64,000 nt of DNA from Elusimicrobia bacterium GWA2_66_18 (GTDB lineage: Bacteria > Elusimicrobiota > Elusimicrobia > UBA1565 > UBA9628): contig MGTX01000032.1 in assembly GCA_001799675.1 (NCBI GenBank), forward strand, positions 1 to 64,000, read 5' to 3'. A program made the position numbers and the translations under genes. The notes under the pieces are model-generated. The model did not search any database, was not told the origin of the DNA, and was given only the letters and a program-made list of their open reading frames with translations. Numbering within the stretch: the first letter of the stretch is position 1; each line of letters opens with the position of its first letter. Positions 52,230 to 61,317 of this stretch are shown here, piece after piece.

Positions 52230-53309
52230 TCAAGTGTAGGGAACGCCGGCGCCCGGGTCCCGGGGCGCTTCGAGGCCGGTTTCGCTGGCGTACCATGACC
52301 AACTGACCTTGAGCAGGGCCTTGAGGATGCAGGCCGCGGGGATGGCGAAGACCAGGCCCATGAAGCCGAACATCTCCCCGCCCAGGATCAGGGCGAGAAG
52401 AAAGACCATCGGATGAAGGTGGACCGAGTGCCTGGCGATGATCGGCTGAAGGAATATCTCGTCGGCGAGGCGGATGCCCGCGAAGAGGACGACGACTTTG
52501 ACCCCCGCCCAGAGCGAGCCGAACTGATAGAGAGCCATGCCGCCGCCGACCACGGCTCCCATCACGGCGCCCAAATAGGGCACGAAGGAGCTTACTCCCG
52601 AGAGGATCGCGATGGCGACGGCGTTGTCCACGCCCATCAGGAAAAGCCCGGCGAAAGAGGCCGCCGTGATGGCCAGGGCCACGATGATGATTCCTCTGAG
52701 GTAATTGCCCAAGGCCGTGTCGATCTCGCTGGTGAGGTGGATGGCCTGCTCGACATAGCGGCTGGGAACGGCCTGGATGAGGCTTGCAAATCCATTAGGG
52801 CCGTCTAAGAGGAAGAAGAAGCCGATGAAGGGGATGAGCAGGGCGTGCGCGAACAAGGGCACCAGACCGAAGAGATGCGAAGGGATATTCTGCAGCTTCT
52901 CGAGTCCCGTGCCCATCATGGATTCCAGGGCTCGCTGCGCGACTTTGGGCGGCAGGGGGAGCCGGCGGCTGAGCTTGGCCTGCTGGACGTCCGCCAGCTT
53001 CTGGATCTGCCGGAGGTAGACGGGGGCGTCGGCGCCCAGGCGCTCGAATTGCTCGCGGATCAGGGGCTTGAGGCCCGCGTAGGAGGCCGCGCCCAGGCAC
53101 ACGGCCAGAAGGTAACCCCCTGCGACTAAGATCGAGCGGCGCGCGCCGTGCGCCTCGAAGGAGGTGATGATCGGGTTGACCACGTAGGCGAAGGCCGCGG
53201 CCAGCACGAACGGGGTCAGGACCTCGCGGACGCGGTAGACGGCGTAGAGGGCCGCGACCGCCGTGACGACGACGCTCAGCAAGGGGAACGGCCGGCGGTT
53301 CTCAGTCAT
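52230..53309 (-). CDS. AI-2E family transporter
   Basis: A 359-aa protein with about eight membrane helices in the PerM/YdiK/AI-2E pattern: N-terminal pair, a large soluble loop (about residues 95-150), then GVSSFVPYLGAVMGAV and LQPIIARHSVHLHPMVFLLALILGG, both signature segments. Members export small molecules or act as ion/proton antiporters. The gene start overlaps the cNMP-binding gene's end by 8 bases. Confidence 0.92.
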   Translation of the reverse strand: MTENRRPFPLLSVVVTAVAALYAVYRVREVLTPFVLAAAFAYVVNPIITSFEAHGARRSILVAGGYLLAVCLGAASYAGLKPLIREQFERLGADAPVYLRQIQKLADVQQAKLSRRLPLPPKVAQRALESMMGTGLEKLQNIPSHLFGLVPLFAHALLIPFIGFFFLLDGPNGFASLIQAVPSRYVEQAIHLTSEIDTALGNYLRGIIIVALAITAASFAGLFLMGVDNAVAIAILSGVSSFVPYLGAVMGAVVGGGMALYQFGSLWAGVKVVVLFAGIRLADEIFLQPIIARHSVHLHPMVFLLALILGGEMFGFMGLVFAIPAACILKALLKVSWSWYASETGLEAPRDPGAGVPYT

Positions 53310-53808
53310 CCTTGGCGGGGAGGGGCCGCAGATCGCTCGTGACGCGCCGCAAGCGCGCCGAGAGCAGGCGCGCCAGATGGCTCATGATGGTCACGCCGAT
53401 GCGGGGCTCGGCCTGGAGCAAGGCGTCGAGCTTGGAGCGGTAGAGCAGATGAACGCGGGAGGGCTCCAGGGCCGCGGCCGAGGCCGAGCGCGGCAGGGAC
53501 TCGAGCAGGGCCATCTCGCCGAAAAAGTCGCCGGGCTTGAGGGTGTAGAGCGGGATCGGCTTGCCGTCCGGCCCCGAGCGGGCCAGACTCACGGAGCCGC
53601 TTTCGAGGAGGAAGAGGGCCCGGCCGATGTCTCCCTCCACGAAGATGACCTCGCCTTCGCGGTAGGTTCGCGAGTGCAGGGACTGCACGAGATGGCCGAA
53701 CTCCCTTTCCTTGAGATCCTTGAAGATGTCCAGGGAGCGCAGGAAATTCTTCTTGCGCGAGAACTGGGGATCGATGAACCAGTGCTTGAGGGATCTGAGC
53801 GGACCCAT
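53302..53808 (-). CDS. Cyclic nucleotide-binding domain protein
   Basis: A 168-aa protein with a Crp-type cNMP-binding barrel (EGEVIFVEGDIGRALFLLESGSV; GDFFGEMALLESLPRSASA) but no DNA-binding domain. The phosphate-binding GEMALL-x-SLPRSA cassette is intact, so it could bind cAMP or cGMP. Basic flanks (MGPLRSLKHWF) may bind the membrane. Co-transcribed with the transporter at 52230, which it may regulate. Confidence 0.88.
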   Translation of the reverse strand: MGPLRSLKHWFIDPQFSRKKNFLRSLDIFKDLKEREFGHLVQSLHSRTYREGEVIFVEGDIGRALFLLESGSVSLARSGPDGKPIPLYTLKPGDFFGEMALLESLPRSASAAALEPSRVHLLYRSKLDALLQAEPRIGVTIMSHLARLLSARLRRVTSDLRPLPAKDD

Positions 53809-53813
53809 CGCCG

Positions 53814-54047
53814 TCAGCCGCAGCGGAAGAGCTGGAGGCCCGCGCTGAAGAGGGTCTTGAAGGCCGAGCCCCAGCCGGATCTCAGCGACTGGCCGAAGGA
53901 GAGGACCTCCTGGTCTACGCGGTAGGCGGCCGTTTCGACGGCTGAGGCGGCGGCCTTGACCTTGAGCATCGCGACCGCGAACACGGCGATCATGGCGGCG
54001 AGCTCGAGAACGATGAGTCCGAGGCAGACGGCGATGAAAGTCTCCAT
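53814..54047 (-). CDS. Small DUF948-like membrane protein
   Basis: A 77-aa protein with an N-terminal membrane helix (about residues 3-30) and a soluble helix with QSLRSGWGSAF. The size and layout resemble DUF948/YtxH-like small proteins. It heads the unit with the cNMP-binding and transporter genes (5-base gap). It is divergent from ileS. Confidence 0.6.
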   Translation of the reverse strand: METFIAVCLGLIVLELAAMIAVFAVAMLKVKAAASAVETAAYRVDQEVLSFGQSLRSGWGSAFKTLFSAGLQLFRCG

Positions 54048-54068
54048 GCCGGCATCCTATCAAATTGA

Positions 54069-54074
54069 TAGAAT
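54069..54074 (+). promoter_or_regulatory. -10 element TAGAAT, leaderless-type
   Basis: TTGATAGAAT, with TG one base upstream, ends 7 bases before the ileS ATG at 54082. Confidence 0.65.
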
Positions 54075-54081
54075 CGCGCCC

Positions 54082-56853
54082 ATGGAGGCAAGAACAGACT
54101 GGTCGGCGACCGTCCGCCTGCCCAAGACCGACTTCCCCATGAAGGGGGATCTCGCCAAGCGCGAGCCCGAGCTTCTCAAGTTCTGGGAGGACATGGGCTT
54201 GTACGCGCTTATCCAGGAGCGCCGGAAGGGCCGTCCCTCCTTCCTCCTCCACGACGGCCCGCCTTACGCCAACGGCCACATTCACATCGGCCACGCCCTC
54301 AATAAGATCTTGAAGGACATGACCGTGAAGGCCCGAGCCCTCATGGGCTGCGCGGCCCCGTTCGTCCCCGGCTGGGACTGCCACGGCCTGCCCATCGAGA
54401 CCGCGCTCCTCAAGGAAATGAAGATGAGCAAGCGGGGCGTGACCGACATCCCTCGATTCCGCCGGGACGCGGCCGCCTTCGCCGAGCGCTTCATCGGCCT
54501 CCAGCGCGACGAGTTCAAGCGTTTGGGCGTCCTGGGGGATTGGAACGCGCCCTACAAGACGATGGACCGGGCCTACGAGGCCGACATCCTGCGCGCCTTG
54601 CGCCTGCTCGTCTTGAATGGCCACGTCTACCGGGGACTCAAGCCCGTGCAATGGTGCGTGACTTGCGAGACCGCTCTCGCCGAGGCCGAGGTGGAGTATC
54701 AAGACAAGACCTCGCCGTCCGTCTATGTCGCCCTGCCCGTCGTCGACGCGTCGGTTCCGGAGTTGAAGGACGCGGAACTCTTGATTTGGACGACGACTCC
54801 TTGGACGCTTCCCGCCAATAGGGCGGTCGCTTTTCATCCGCTGCTCGACTACGCGCTGGTTCGAGCCGAATTCGCGGATGGGAGCGCGCGCAGGCTCATC
54901 GTGGCACGGGCGCGTCTCGATGCGGTGATGGAGCTGCTCAAGACGCCGCATCTCCGTTCCTACCGGGTGCTCCACACGTGGAAGGGCAGCGAGATCGTCT
55001 CCTTGTGCTCCTATCGCCTGCCGTATTCCGCGGACGGCGCGGCGCCCGGCCGGTGCGTGAGCGCCGATTATGTGACCGCCGAGGACGGAACCGGCCTGGT
55101 GCACACGGCGCCCGGACACGGCGAGGACGACTTCAACACGGGAAAGCGCGAAGGGCTCGAAATCTGCAACCCCGTCGACGCCTCCGGGCGATTCACGGAC
55201 AAGGCCCCGCGCTGGACCGGCAAGCACATCTTTAAGGAAGGGAACCCCGAGATCATCGCGGACCTGGCGGAGAGGGGGCTGCTCCTCGCTCGGCAGGATA
55301 TCCGGCATTCCTATCCGCACTGCTGGCGCTGCAAGAACCCGGTCGTCTCGCGCACGACGGAGCAGTGGTTTCTGCGCCTGACGGACGGCCTGCGCGAGCG
55401 GCTGCTCTCCCAGATCGATTCGACGCAGTGGGTCCCGGCCGAGGGCCGCAGCCGCATCGCGGCGATGGTCCAGAACCGCCCGGACTGGTGCCTCTCGCGT
55501 CAGCGGGTGTGGGGCGTTCCGATCACGGTCCTCTATTCGATCAAGACCGGCGCTCCGGTGACCGATGACGCCGTCCTCCAGGCCATCGAGCGTCACGCGT
55601 CTTCCCATGGAACGGATTTTTGGTTTGAGCGTTGGGGGGAGATCCTCAAGCCCTCCGATTGGCCGTTCTTGCCGCTTCACCCGGATCTGACGGATGGATT
55701 TCGCCGCGAGTCGGACATCCTGGACGTCTGGCTCGACTCGGGCGTGTCCTGGCTGAGTGTGCTGGGCCCGGACGCGGTCGCAGACCTCTATCTCGAGGGC
55801 TCCGACCAGCATCGCGGCTGGTTCCAGAGTTCGCTCGTCATGTCCACGGCCCTGCGCGGGCGCGCGCCCTACAAGGCCGTTCTGACCCACGGCTTCGTCT
55901 TGGACGAGAAGGGCCGGGCCATGCACAAGTCTTCCGGCAACGTCGTCGCTCCGCAGGAGGTCATCTCCAAGTGGGGCGCCGACGTCCTGCGCCTGTGGGC
56001 GGCTTTGTCCGATTACAACGACGACGTGCGCATTTCCGACAAGCTTCTGGAGGGGCCGGCCGACTCCTACCGGCGCGTGCGCAACACGCTGCGCTACCTC
56101 TTGGGCAGCCTCTGCGACTTCGATCCCGCGCGGGCCGTTCCTTTCGAGGATCTCCCGGAGCTGGAACGCTTGATGCTGCACCGGCTCGCGGCGCTCCAGG
56201 GCGAGACTCTGGAGGATTACCGGAACTACCGCTACCGCGCCGCGGCGCGGCGCTTGGCGGACTTCTGCGCTTTCGACCTCTCCGCCTTCTATCTCGACGC
56301 GACCAAGGACCGCCTCTACACCTTCCGCGCCGACGCCCCCGAGCGTCTGGCGACGCAGACGGTCATGGCCGAGGTCCTGCGGCGCCTGTGCGCGCTCCTT
56401 TCTCCCATCCTTTCTTTTACGGCCGAGGAGGCATGGCGCTTCCAGGCGGCGCCGCCGGCGCCGAGCGTCTTCCTCTGGGACCTTCCGGATACGGACGCGC
56501 GCTGGACCGACGCCGCCATGGCGGGACGCTGGGATGCCGTCGCGGGCGCGCGCTCCATCGTGCAGAAGGCGCTCGAGGAGGCGCGGGCCGCGAAGGTCAT
56601 CGGCTCCTCGCTGCAGGCCCGGGTGGTCTTGAAGGGCCCCGCGCGGGCCCTCGCCCCGCTCGAAAGATTGGACCTTCCCGAGTTCCTGATCGTCTCAGAG
56701 GTCTCGATGGAGACCACCGGCGACGCGCTGGCCGTCGACGTGTCCCGGGCGTCCGGGGCGAAGTGCCCGCGTTGCTGGCGCTGGCGGCCGGACATCGGCT
56801 CGCAGCCGTCTCAACCTGAGCTATGCGCTCGCTGCGCCCGGCAACTGTCCTAG
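54082..56853 (+). CDS. ileS: Isoleucyl-tRNA synthetase
   Basis: A 923-aa class Ia synthetase. NGHIHIGHALNK is the HIGH motif, TTPWTLPANRAVAFHP lies in the editing domain, DVWLDSGVSW follows, and a C-terminal zinc finger (CPRCWRW...CARC) is present. The KMSKS loop reads GRAMHKSSGN, with His in place of the first Ser, a known but less usual variant. It charges tRNA-Ile and proofreads Val. The start is set by the TAGAAT box 7 bases upstream. lspA overlaps its end by 31 bases. Confidence 0.97.
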   Translation: MEARTDWSATVRLPKTDFPMKGDLAKREPELLKFWEDMGLYALIQERRKGRPSFLLHDGPPYANGHIHIGHALNKILKDMTVKARALMGCAAPFVPGWDCHGLPIETALLKEMKMSKRGVTDIPRFRRDAAAFAERFIGLQRDEFKRLGVLGDWNAPYKTMDRAYEADILRALRLLVLNGHVYRGLKPVQWCVTCETALAEAEVEYQDKTSPSVYVALPVVDASVPELKDAELLIWTTTPWTLPANRAVAFHPLLDYALVRAEFADGSARRLIVARARLDAVMELLKTPHLRSYRVLHTWKGSEIVSLCSYRLPYSADGAAPGRCVSADYVTAEDGTGLVHTAPGHGEDDFNTGKREGLEICNPVDASGRFTDKAPRWTGKHIFKEGNPEIIADLAERGLLLARQDIRHSYPHCWRCKNPVVSRTTEQWFLRLTDGLRERLLSQIDSTQWVPAEGRSRIAAMVQNRPDWCLSRQRVWGVPITVLYSIKTGAPVTDDAVLQAIERHASSHGTDFWFERWGEILKPSDWPFLPLHPDLTDGFRRESDILDVWLDSGVSWLSVLGPDAVADLYLEGSDQHRGWFQSSLVMSTALRGRAPYKAVLTHGFVLDEKGRAMHKSSGNVVAPQEVISKWGADVLRLWAALSDYNDDVRISDKLLEGPADSYRRVRNTLRYLLGSLCDFDPARAVPFEDLPELERLMLHRLAALQGETLEDYRNYRYRAAARRLADFCAFDLSAFYLDATKDRLYTFRADAPERLATQTVMAEVLRRLCALLSPILSFTAEEAWRFQAAPPAPSVFLWDLPDTDARWTDAAMAGRWDAVAGARSIVQKALEEARAAKVIGSSLQARVVLKGPARALAPLERLDLPEFLIVSEVSMETTGDALAVDVSRASGAKCPRCWRWRPDIGSQPSQPELCARCARQLS

Positions 56854-57281
56854 CGCTTCTCGCCGTCGACCGGGCGACGAAGCTCTGGGCGATGCGCGAC
56901 CTGCGCGTGCGCGGACCGATCCCGGTCCTCCCCTTCTTCGAGTTCTCCTACGTGGAGAACACGGGCGCCGCCTTCGGCATGGGCCGGGGCGCCAACGGCG
57001 CCTTTATCGCGATTTCCGTCGTCATGATCGCGGTCCTCGTCAGGATCCTGCGCCGCTGGCCCAAGGACGACTTTTGTCTTCAGGCGGGAGGGACCTTGGT
57101 CTTGGCCGGGGCGCTGGGAAATCTTTACGACCGGCTCTTCTACGGCTACGTCGTCGACTTCCTCTTCCTGCACCACTGGCCGGTCTTCAACGCCGCCGAC
57201 TCCTGCATCACCGTGGGGGCCGTCCTGCTCGCCTGGGGGCTGAAGGACCCCGAGAAAAAGGCGCCGATCAATCCTTCGTGA
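56823..57281 (+). CDS. lspA: Signal peptidase II (prolipoprotein)
   Basis: A 152-aa aspartyl protease of the inner membrane, with four helices. Both catalytic regions are present: GNLYDRLFYGYVVDFL and FNAADSCITVG, together with SYVENTGAAFG. It cleaves lipoprotein signal peptides after lipidation. The ileS-lspA order is common in bacteria. Overlap with ileS suggests translational coupling. Confidence 0.96.
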   Translation: MRSLRPATVLALLAVDRATKLWAMRDLRVRGPIPVLPFFEFSYVENTGAAFGMGRGANGAFIAISVVMIAVLVRILRRWPKDDFCLQAGGTLVLAGALGNLYDRLFYGYVVDFLFLHHWPVFNAADSCITVGAVLLAWGLKDPEKKAPINPS

Positions 57282-58839
57282 GCTTGCTGACGCCCCAGAA
57301 CAGAGCGAAGCCGATCGCGGCTCCGACGAGGATGCCGACGGGCCCGAAGAAAGTTCCGACCAGCGCCCCGGGGATGGCTCCGACCGCGCCGGTCTTGACG
57401 GCCAGCCATTTGTTCGGGTCTTTCTTCTCGTCCTTCTTGCCGCCCTCGGTATCGGAACCGGGCTTGGTGGGGTCGGGGGGGATGCTTGCCTTGAGGTTCG
57501 TCTTCGATTGGCTTCGGGGCTTGTCGGCCAGGAAATCAGCGCAGGCTTGGCGCAGCTTGTCGACCTCGGTCTTGGCGATCCGAGGCAGAGGGGCGGCGGC
57601 GACGGTGTTGTTATGAGGCAGATTGCCGGAAAAGATTCCAGTTGCGGAATCATCACTGTCGGCTGCCTTTTCAACCTGTGTTTTGGCGGGCGCGACCACT
57701 TGGTAGCCGCCGAGGAAGCCGTCGTTGGAGGCGCTGCCCAGGTCGTCGCAAAACTTGCCCTTCTGTGCCGGGGTAAGAGCCGTGAACTCAGCCACGGTCG
57801 TCGGGGTCTTTTCCAGCGCTCTGGCGCGGGCCTTTTGGCGGTATTCGGCGATGACGGCCGCGATCCCCGCGGGGTCCTTCTTCTTCCGGGCTTGTTTGAG
57901 GTTTAGTTTGTAGGTCTTCCGTTCGCCCTTCATCAGATTATTTTCCTCGCTCTTATCGAGTTCCTTGAGATCTAGGGTCACGACGGCATTGGATGAAGAG
58001 TCGGGCTTCTTGGCTGCGGCCGCCGCGATCTTGTCGCGCGAGGCCTTATAGGCGTCGGCGAGCTTGTCCGGATCGCCGGCGGCGGCGAGGACGTCCTTAA
58101 TATACTGGGAGGCTTCATCGGGGGGGAGCTTGGCAAGTTCGTCGGACGTCAACGCGCCCGTTCCCGCGGGAGCGTTCGGCGTCGGGACCAGGCCGCGGTA
58201 CTTGGCGGCGGCGCGGCGCAGAATGGGATTGGACCGGCGCCCTTTGATTTCGGCCTGGTAGTTTTCTTTTTGCGTTTTGCCGGCGGGGTCCTTAATATTG
58301 TCGAGGGCGGCCAGCTCGTCTTCGCTCAGGGCCTTATCGGCCGCCGGCCGGTCTTCGGCGACCTGCGTCGGCGGAGGGACGATCATGATGTAGCCCTCCG
58401 GCAGCCGCGATTCGACGTCATGGATGTCGAAGGCGAGCGAGGCGCCGGGGATGACGGCCCGGTGAGGCGTTTGGCTGACATCGAGTTTATACATCGACAA
58501 GAACGTCGTGTAATAAGCTTTCGCGGACTTCACAGGAAGGTCTTCTGGATCTTTGCGGTAGTCGTAGTATTCGGTTTTTTCACGCTGGAGGACGTAGAGA
58601 TTGACCGGTCGTGTCGACTTCTTGTTCCATGCGCACTCGTCCCTGCGACACCAGAGCGGATGCGCCTTGCCGGTCTCATCCTCAAAGGAGATTGCGCGCC
58701 AGGACCATGTGGATTCTCCAACCGTTTCCCATGTTGGGAGGCTCGTTGGGCGCGATTTCGCGGTCGCCTTATGATCCGCCGGCAGGGCGGGGACGGCGAG
58801 GGCGACGGCGAGGGCGAGAAGGGAGAGGGGGTGTCTCAT
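57268..58839 (-). CDS. Secreted hypothetical protein with C-terminal Gly-zipper helix
   Basis: A 523-aa protein with signal peptide MRHPLSLLALAVALAVPALPA. The middle is helical and charged (about residues 160-420), and a C-terminal Gly-rich helix (about residues 490-515, AIPGALVGTFFGPVGILVGAAIG) could insert in a membrane. Some similarity in layout to the protein at 44757, but no shared motif that I can prove. The 3' end overlaps lspA by 14 bases. Function unknown. Confidence 0.6.
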   Translation of the reverse strand: MRHPLSLLALAVALAVPALPADHKATAKSRPTSLPTWETVGESTWSWRAISFEDETGKAHPLWCRRDECAWNKKSTRPVNLYVLQREKTEYYDYRKDPEDLPVKSAKAYYTTFLSMYKLDVSQTPHRAVIPGASLAFDIHDVESRLPEGYIMIVPPPTQVAEDRPAADKALSEDELAALDNIKDPAGKTQKENYQAEIKGRRSNPILRRAAAKYRGLVPTPNAPAGTGALTSDELAKLPPDEASQYIKDVLAAAGDPDKLADAYKASRDKIAAAAAKKPDSSSNAVVTLDLKELDKSEENNLMKGERKTYKLNLKQARKKKDPAGIAAVIAEYRQKARARALEKTPTTVAEFTALTPAQKGKFCDDLGSASNDGFLGGYQVVAPAKTQVEKAADSDDSATGIFSGNLPHNNTVAAAPLPRIAKTEVDKLRQACADFLADKPRSQSKTNLKASIPPDPTKPGSDTEGGKKDEKKDPNKWLAVKTGAVGAIPGALVGTFFGPVGILVGAAIGFALFWGVSKLTKD

Positions 58840-59100
58840 GGGAGAAGAATAGCTCCGGGGGGCGATTCGCGCAAGTCCCCGAAGGCCTATGTAAAGTTTA
58901 GGACTTTCGACCTATATTCGTCTTGACCGGCAGGAGGCGCGCGCCGCGCAGGAAGGTCTCCCAATCAGCGTACAAAGCCGCCTGCAGCGCCCGCAAGAGA
59001 AATGTTTTCCGTGAAATGTTTTCCGGTCATGCGGGGCCCGAACAAATAGGTGGAGTGCTTAAGGGGGACCAGGTGAAGAGAGCGCTTAAAGCGCAGGCTT

Positions 59101-59118
59101 GAGCCTGTTGCACAAACC
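59101..59118 (+). repeat. Terminal inverted repeat, left
   Basis: GAGCCTGTTGCACAAACC; the right repeat at 59945-59962 reads GAGCCTGTCGCACAAACC on the other strand. Confidence 0.8.
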
Positions 59119-59154
59119 GTCTGAGGCCATAAAAATCTGTCGGCACGGGGTCGT

Positions 59155-59876
59155 TCACGCATAGACCGGGGCGAAAGTCGGCGTCCCGAGAGAAAAACGC
59201 TCCGAAATCCGCCGTATCTTCGCCTTCCCGCTCCTCCAAAGCTTGAGCAAGTTGTGCGTCGTGCACAGCAGCGACCATTCGCTGTCGGCTGCCTTCACGC
59301 CTCGCCGTGAGAACCCGTCGCATCCCCGGACGTCTTGTCCTCCGCTGCGTCCCGGGCCTTCGCCTCCTCGAATCAGTGATCCACGTCCTTCTTCAAATGC
59401 TCGTAGTCTCGGTTCGCCGAGAGAGCCGCGTTCGCCTTCATCTTCGTTCCGTCAAGCGAGATCGCTCCCGCCTTCACAGGGTCCCCTTCCCGGCACAACC
59501 GCAAGACCTCCAGAAACAGCCCCTTCAACGCGCCGTCGTGCTCCGCACGGAACCGGCAGATCGTCGCGTGGTCCGGACGCCCATTACCAGCCACCACCCG
59601 AAAGGCCACGTCCACCTCGCACGCCTTCTCGATCTCCCGGGAAGACTGCTCCCCAAGGCAGTACGAGTACAACAGCAGCGCTGTCATCATCTTCGGCTCG
59701 TACGCCGCGCGCCCTCAGCCGCCGCTACGATACGCCAAGTAAAACTTCTTCAGGCCCAACGACTCCACGGCATCAACGATGAACCATGCCAGATGGTTCG
59801 CGGGCAGCCACTCGCGCATGTTCGGCGGCAGCAAGTACGCCGTCTCGCGGTCCACGTTCTTGAAGTTGTAGCCCAT
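59155..59876 (-). pseudogene. IS1182-family transposase, broken
   Basis: Recognisable pieces in order are MGYNFKNVDRETAYLLPPN, an AWFIVDAVE segment, MMTALLLYSYCLG, SLDGTKMKANAAL and, after a junction with frame change, EWSLLCTTHNLLKLW at the C-terminus. Two in-frame TGA codons interrupt the first part (after YRSGG and DVDH), and the DDE catalytic middle is deleted. It cannot move itself. Confidence 0.85.
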
Positions 59877-59944
59877 TCTCTCGCTTGCTCCGTACGCGCA
59901 CGCGCACACGCGCGCGCGTACGAGGATTTTCTCAAATCAGGAGG

Positions 59945-59962
59945 GGTTTGTGCGACAGGCTC
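59945..59962 (-). repeat. Terminal inverted repeat, right
   Basis: Reverse complement of the left repeat at 59101-59118 with one mismatch. Confidence 0.8.
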
Positions 59963-60200
59963 TTAAATAACGACTCAAAAAATACCCGCACACGGGGGGT
60001 GCTGAATTCCAGCCCGACGAAGCTGCCCAGCTCGCGGTCTGCGATGGTCAGGTGCGGACCCTCGTTGTGCGAAGCGCGATAGGCCTCGACAAGATCGGCG
60101 CCTGCCGCGTCGAATGGGCGCGCCGTTTTGATTCCTCGCGGCAACTCCGTCGCCAGGAACCCGGCAACGATCCAACTACCAGTTGCTGATGCCTGATTGG
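59963..60200 (-). pseudogene. Gene fragment cut by the insertion sequence
   Basis: An open frame of about 75 residues (GSWIVAGFLATELPRGIK...GPHLTIADRELGSFVGLEF) runs on the minus strand into the IS boundary. It follows the small ORF at 60310 but in another frame, so it may be the body of the same gene after a frameshift. No family recognised. Confidence 0.4.
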
Positions 60201-60310
60201 TCTTCCTGGAAGACCGTCCTCGCACAACCTGCCCGGTCAAAAACCGTATTGTGGAAACTGAAGATGATCAGGCTATACATGCATCCGGCCAACGCGAATA
60301 TCTTTTTCAT
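60176..60310 (-). CDS. Small ORF (44 aa) with signal-like N-terminus
   Basis: Encodes MKKIFALAGCMYSLIIFSF followed by about 25 polar residues. GGGGG lies 5 bases before the ATG. The N-terminus is a plausible signal or lipoprotein sequence (LAGC). It lies divergent to the second YcaO gene, behind a sigma-54-like sequence at 60367, so its position recalls the small ORFs of the first cluster. It could also be the first part of the broken gene at 59963. Confidence 0.45.
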   Translation of the reverse strand: MKKIFALAGCMYSLIIFSFHNTVFDRAGCARTVFQEDQSGISNW

Positions 60311-60366
60311 AGCACCCCCAGCGCAATCCAGTCCAACCGTTGTATATTGTACACTGGATTCGCAAT

Positions 60367-60382
60367 CAATTTCCGTGTCAAC
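60367..60382 (-). promoter_or_regulatory. Possible sigma-54-like promoter P3
   Basis: The minus strand reads TGACACGGAAATTGAT, matching the P1/P2 pattern at G.CA....AAATTG with the same spacing; the -24 and -12 dinucleotides are GA instead of GG/GC. Weak by itself, but placed about 45 bases before the small ORF. Confidence 0.35.
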
Positions 60383-61307
60383 AACCGAACTCCTGCGGTT
60401 CATTAGCCCCCGAAGCGGCCCCATAGTGGCCATCACCTCGGCGCCCTATCCCAGTTCTTGGCGCAGGAGACTCTGGTATTCCACCGCGAAGCTGCATCCG
60501 CGATGGCAGGACCCTACCCGCAAGTGCGGCGTACTTCTGTTCGGCGGCGGCGGCTGGTCAACTGACAAGGAAGAAAGCCAGTGCAAAGCCGTAACGGAGG
60601 CCATTGAAAGGTGGGCTTTCCGGTATTACGCGATCTCCCATCCCGAGGAGATCGGCTTTGAATCGGATCCCACCACCAACGGATTCGCCGCCCTCCCTGC
60701 TGCAATGGGGTCTCGTCCACTGATACGACATGCGTACCATGAGGCCCTTGAGCGGTGGGCGTTGAATCGCTTCTGGGACGAAGGGAATATCTCGTTTAAC
60801 GAGGTCACGCCGCCCCAGGACGCCGTCAGCCTCTTTGGGCAATTCAAGGGACGCGTAAGCTGTTATGTGGCCGCGCTCCAGGACCAGTCGCCGAAGGCTC
60901 TGCGCGCGGGAACCATCTCCTTCTGTCTCGCCATTTTCACCAACGATGCCGGCGGGGTCGTTCCAGGATCGGCGTGCGGGGATGACTTGGCGGCGACGAC
61001 GATGCGCGCCTCGCTGGAAGCGTACATCCACGCTCGCGCCGCCGCGAATCTGAAGGGGAAGGCGCCCCTGCGGCAACTCGACATAACGGAGCAGCGCCTG
61101 CTGCATTTCTCAACGAGCGCCCTGGCGGGAGCCTCCGTCAAGGAGCGTCTGCTCTTATCGCGGACATCCGTACCTCGTCCGACACCCCCGATCATGTTCT
61201 CAAAACACCTGCCCGGGCCCTGGGAACCCGAGATCCGGGTGCACCGAGTGCTCGTCGCGGACTCCAAGCCCATCACATGTGGCGGGATCGACCGCTTCAT
61301 TATTTGA
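60375..61307 (+). CDS. YcaO-domain protein, second copy
   Basis: 310 aa from GTG at 60375; an open frame extends upstream to 60183. I chose this start because from here it aligns with the N-terminus of the YcaO at 3621. The ATP-site blocks are STDKEESQCKAVTEAIERWA and CGDDLAATTMRASLEAYIHARA. Identity to the first copy is low, but the spacing of blocks is kept. The C-terminus (GGIDRFII) lacks the PxPxP of cyclodehydratases. The next gene, a peptide-binding protein, starts 10 bases later. Confidence 0.82.
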   Translation: MSTTELLRFISPRSGPIVAITSAPYPSSWRRRLWYSTAKLHPRWQDPTRKCGVLLFGGGGWSTDKEESQCKAVTEAIERWAFRYYAISHPEEIGFESDPTTNGFAALPAAMGSRPLIRHAYHEALERWALNRFWDEGNISFNEVTPPQDAVSLFGQFKGRVSCYVAALQDQSPKALRAGTISFCLAIFTNDAGGVVPGSACGDDLAATTMRASLEAYIHARAAANLKGKAPLRQLDITEQRLLHFSTSALAGASVKERLLLSRTSVPRPTPPIMFSKHLPGPWEPEIRVHRVLVADSKPITCGGIDRFII

Positions 61308-61317
61308 TCGCCGGCCA

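Larger units (their letters stand above)
59101..59962 (-). mobile_element. Degenerate IS1182-like insertion sequence
   Basis: Bounded by 18-bp terminal inverted repeats matching at 17 of 18 positions, with a decayed transposase between. At 862 bp it is about half the length of an intact IS1182 element (about 1.6-1.8 kb). No target duplication is visible. It is the nearest mobile element to the second YcaO module and cuts the remnant gene at 59963. Confidence 0.8.

Noticed and set aside
53302..56181. A 959-codon open frame antisense to ileS
   Set aside because: The real gene is the cNMP-binding protein from 53808; the upstream part is antisense to a clear IleRS with intact motifs.
59155..59876. 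Recoding of TGA in the transposase
   Set aside because: Other genes in the window end in TGA and the transposase also carries a frame change and a deletion, so decay is the simpler reading.
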